DNA of 64,000 nucleotides from the NCBI RefSeq assembly GCF_900177735.1, contig NZ_FXBB01000005.1, positions 20,985 to 84,984 of the forward strand, read 5' to 3'. The notes beneath the pieces are model-generated. The model saw only the letters and a program-made list of their open reading frames with translations. It ran no database searches and was not told where the DNA came from. The number at the start of each line of letters is the position of its first letter. Position 1 is the stretch's first letter. Shown here one piece after another: positions 61,625-64,000 of this stretch. This stretch comes from Dethiosulfovibrio salsuginis. Lineage in GTDB: Bacteria; Synergistota; Synergistia; Synergistales; Dethiosulfovibrionaceae. A program made the translations under genes and the position numbers.

Positions 61625-61921
61625 CTAGACGCTGGCGCCTTCGAAGAACTCGATGCGTTCTCCCTCGGCCAGTGTGACGATGGCCTTTTTCCAGGCCCTG
61701 CTCTTCCCGAGGAAAACGCCCATTCTCTTGGGCTTAGAGCGAACTTTCAGCGTGTGAACCTTTTCGACTTTAACCTTGAAGACCGTCTCTACCGCTTTGC
61801 GGACCTCGGTCTTATTAGCCTGAGGATGAATCTCAAAGGTGTACTTGTTCTCTTCCATCATTCGGCTGCTTTTCTCCGTTACTATAGGCCGTACGATGAT
61901 GTCGTGAGCCATGAGTTTCAT
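61625..61921 (-). CDS. rplW: 50S ribosomal protein L23
   Basis: The 98-aa product has DIIVRPIVTEKSSRMMEENKYTFEIHPQANKTEVRKAVETVFKVKVEKVHTLKVRSKPKRMGVFLGKSRAWKKAIVTLAEGERIEFFEG, spanning residues 6-94. L23 is the docking place of trigger factor and SRP. Its ATG shares one base with the rplD stop. Confidence 0.95.
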   Translation of the reverse strand: MKLMAHDIIVRPIVTEKSSRMMEENKYTFEIHPQANKTEVRKAVETVFKVKVEKVHTLKVRSKPKRMGVFLGKSRAWKKAIVTLAEGERIEFFEGASV

Positions 61922-62541
61922 TAGGCGTACACCTCCTCCAGTTTTTTGACCGCCCCTGCGCTCATGACGATATGTCCGTGCTTGAGCAGGTCGTAGACGT
62001 TGATGCTGTCGACATGCATTACCCTGGCGCCAGGGATGTTTCTGGCGGATTTCGTCACGTTCATATCCGACGAGTCCAGGATAACCAGAGGCTTGACCGC
62101 ACCGAGAGCCTGAAAGAAGCCTTTCATGATCTTAGTGGACGGTGCTTCCATGGAAAGGGACTGAATACCCAGTATCTGAGCGTCTCTGACCTTCTGGGAC
62201 AGGGCACTGCAGATAGCCAGTTTCCGTACCTTCTTGTTTACCTTTTGACGGTAGCTCCTGGGCTTAGGACCGTGGACTACTCCACCGCCGACCCAGATAG
62301 GAGATCTGGTACTGCCGTGACGGGCACGTCCAGTGTGTTTCTGTCTCCAAGGCTTCTTTCCTCCACCTCTTACCTCGCCTCTGCTCTTGGCGGATGCAGT
62401 TCCCTGCCGGCGATTGGCCAGCTGAGCTACAACCACCTGATGCATGGCGGGAATGTGAAGAGGTACGTCAAAAACCACGTCGGAAAGGTTGAGCTCTCCG
62501 ACCGATTCGCCGCTTATATTGACAAGCTTGATGCTCGGCAT
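61921..62541 (-). CDS. rplD: 50S ribosomal protein L4
   Basis: The 206-aa product has the long tunnel loop RQGTASAKSRGEVRGGGKKPWRQKHTGRARHGSTRSPIWVGGGVVHGPKPRSYRQKVNKKVRKLAICSALSQK (residues 48-120). In Gamma-proteobacteria L4 also represses the S10 operon; no leader for that is visible here. It lies between rplC and rplW. Confidence 0.95.
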   Translation of the reverse strand: MPSIKLVNISGESVGELNLSDVVFDVPLHIPAMHQVVVAQLANRRQGTASAKSRGEVRGGGKKPWRQKHTGRARHGSTRSPIWVGGGVVHGPKPRSYRQKVNKKVRKLAICSALSQKVRDAQILGIQSLSMEAPSTKIMKGFFQALGAVKPLVILDSSDMNVTKSARNIPGARVMHVDSINVYDLLKHGHIVMSAGAVKKLEEVYA

Positions 62542-62569
62542 TTTCTATTGACCTCCTTGCCCGTGCCGA

Positions 62570-63196
62570 CTAGCCCTTTTTATGGAGCAGGACCAGGCAG
62601 TTTTTGGCACCAGGAATGGCACCCTTGACGAGGACGAGGTTGTTCTCCCGATCCACGGCGACCACGGAGAGGTTTTTCACCGTGACCCTCTCGTTTCCGA
62701 GCTGACCAGGCATCGTCTTACCCTTGAAGACCCGACTGGGGCTACTGCTAGCACCGCTGGAGTTAGGCTTACGGTGGGTTTTGGAAACACCGTGGCTCGC
62801 CTGGGCTCCTCCGAAGTTGTAGCGCTTCATAACTCCGGCAAAACCCTTTCCTTTGCTGGTTCCGGTAGCGTCGATTTTCTCACCAGGCTCGAAGATGGAG
62901 ACGTCCACGGTGCTTCCGACCTTATAGTCGGAGGTGCAGCAGAGCCTGAACTCCCTGAGCCACCGTTTGGCCTCGCTTCCTGCTTTCTCGAAAAAGCCCT
63001 TCATGGGCTTCGTTACTTTGCGATGATTCGCCTTTCCAAAACCGAGAAGTAAGGCGTCGTAGCCGTTTTCCTCTTTGGTTCTGACGGCGAGGACCGGACA
63101 TGGACCGGCTTCGACCACCGTGACGGGGACAGCCTGTCCCTGCTCGTTGTAGATCTGGGTCATGCCCAGTTTCAAACCCAGGATACCAAGACTCAT
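62570..63196 (-). CDS. rplC: 50S ribosomal protein L3
   Basis: L3 starts large-subunit assembly. The 208-aa product begins MSLGILGLKLGMTQIYNEQGQAVPVTVVEAGPCPVLAVRT. It holds the signature TGTSKGKGFAGVMKRYNFGGAQASHGVSKTHRKPNSSGASSSPSRVFKGKTMPGQLGNERVTVKNL (about residues 115-180), whose loop enters the catalytic centre. I chose the ATG at 63196, with AAAGGAG 8 nt upstream; GTG at 63205 is an alternative. Confidence 0.95.
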   Translation of the reverse strand: MSLGILGLKLGMTQIYNEQGQAVPVTVVEAGPCPVLAVRTKEENGYDALLLGFGKANHRKVTKPMKGFFEKAGSEAKRWLREFRLCCTSDYKVGSTVDVSIFEPGEKIDATGTSKGKGFAGVMKRYNFGGAQASHGVSKTHRKPNSSGASSSPSRVFKGKTMPGQLGNERVTVKNLSVVAVDRENNLVLVKGAIPGAKNCLVLLHKKG

Positions 63197-63226
63197 ATTG
63201 TTCACTCCTTTGCTCAGAGCTTCCCG

Positions 63227-63532
63227 CTAAAGCTTGATCTGGATGTCAACTCCAGAGGGAAGATTCAGCTGCATAAGGGCATCCATGGTTTTCTGATTGG
63301 GATCGAGTATGTCGATCAGCCTCTTATGCGTTCTCATCTCAAAATGCTCTCTGGCGTCCTTGTCCACGTGAGGAGACCTAAGAACGCAGTATTTGTTTAT
63401 CTCCGTAGGGAGAGGGATCGGGCCAGAGACCCTGGCCCCACTCCGCTCCGCCGTCTCAGCTATCTGAGACGCAGATGTGTCTAGGACCTTGTGATCGAAG
63501 GCCTTTAGACGGATGCGGATCTTTTTGGACAC
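63227..63532 (-). CDS. rpsJ: 30S ribosomal protein S10
   Basis: The 101-aa product has [98 protein letters not shown], residues 4-101. S10 also acts with NusB in antitermination. It opens the S10 cluster, 17 nt after tuf. Confidence 0.96.
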   Translation of the reverse strand: MSKKIRIRLKAFDHKVLDTSASQIAETAERSGARVSGPIPLPTEINKYCVLRSPHVDKDAREHFEMRTHKRLIDILDPNQKTMDALMQLNLPSGVDIQIKL

Positions 63533-63549
63533 GACTGTGACCTCCTGTA

Positions 63550-64000
<451 letters not shown>

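Overview
The window looks like a chromosome segment of a flagellated, Gram-negative-type (diderm) bacterium of the phylum Synergistota, most like Dethiosulfovibrio or a close relative. This is inferred from gene content and gene order; no database was consulted. Signs of an outer membrane are flagellar P- and L-ring genes (flgI, flgH), a Skp/OmpH-like protein and a lipoprotein. Firmicute-like synteny is also present: rplQ-ecfA-ecfA-ecfT-truA, mreB-flgF-flgG, and fliW-csrA beside flagellin. Strong AGGAGG-type ribosome sites and 1-20 nt gene overlaps are the rule.

Layout from left to right. (1) Position 1-51 is the 5' end of a minus-strand zinc-finger protein, probably RadA. It is followed by a structured palindromic element (75-272) and the leader of the histidine operon. 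(2) 421-5499, plus strand, is a compact hisZ-hisG-hisB-hisH-hisA-hisF-hisIE operon without hisD or hisC. It ends in a bidirectional terminator. (3) 5519-9276, minus strand, holds an OmpH/Skp-like protein, a HAD phosphatase, an adenosine-specific-kinase family protein, a periplasmic-binding-like lipoprotein and an unrecognised protein. (4) 9403-11990 is a scrambled patch. It contains two plus-strand Rpn/PD-(D/E)XK genes, a third Rpn C-terminal remnant, and a decayed duplicate of the 3' end of the neighbouring pseC gene. (5) 12013-24070, minus strand, is a sugar island with every CMP-pseudaminic acid step (pseB, C, H, G, I, F). It also holds PseA-like, Gfo/Idh, aminotransferase, N-acetyltransferase and glycosyltransferase-like genes. 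A two-gene cassette of unknown function (13155-14886), including an ImmA/IrrE-like protein with no visible HExxH, interrupts it. (6) 24149-30680 holds flaG, flagellin, a Maf flagellin glycosyltransferase, csrA and fliW. (7) 30694-45787 holds flgL, flgK, flgN, flgM, a YvyF-like gene, comF, small housekeeping genes, flgJ, flgI, flgH, flgA, flgG, flgF and mreB. (8) 45852-49061 holds truA and an ECF transporter core. (9) 49063-64000 is the alpha, spc and S10 ribosomal clusters back to the 3' part of tuf. Apart from the his operon and the two Rpn genes, all genes are on the minus strand.

How the parts work together. The sugar island should make CMP-pseudaminic acid or a derivative. The Maf protein would attach it to flagellin, which is unusually large (908 aa). 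FlgL (1035 aa) and FlgK (856 aa) are enlarged too, and FlgL carries internal repeats. FliW and CsrA probably control flagellin translation: the flagellin leader shows one GGA in a hairpin loop and a second overlapping the ribosome-binding site. The ribosomal superoperon runs into ECF transport, tRNA modification, cell shape and then the basal-body genes. rpsD is missing from its usual place beside rpoA.
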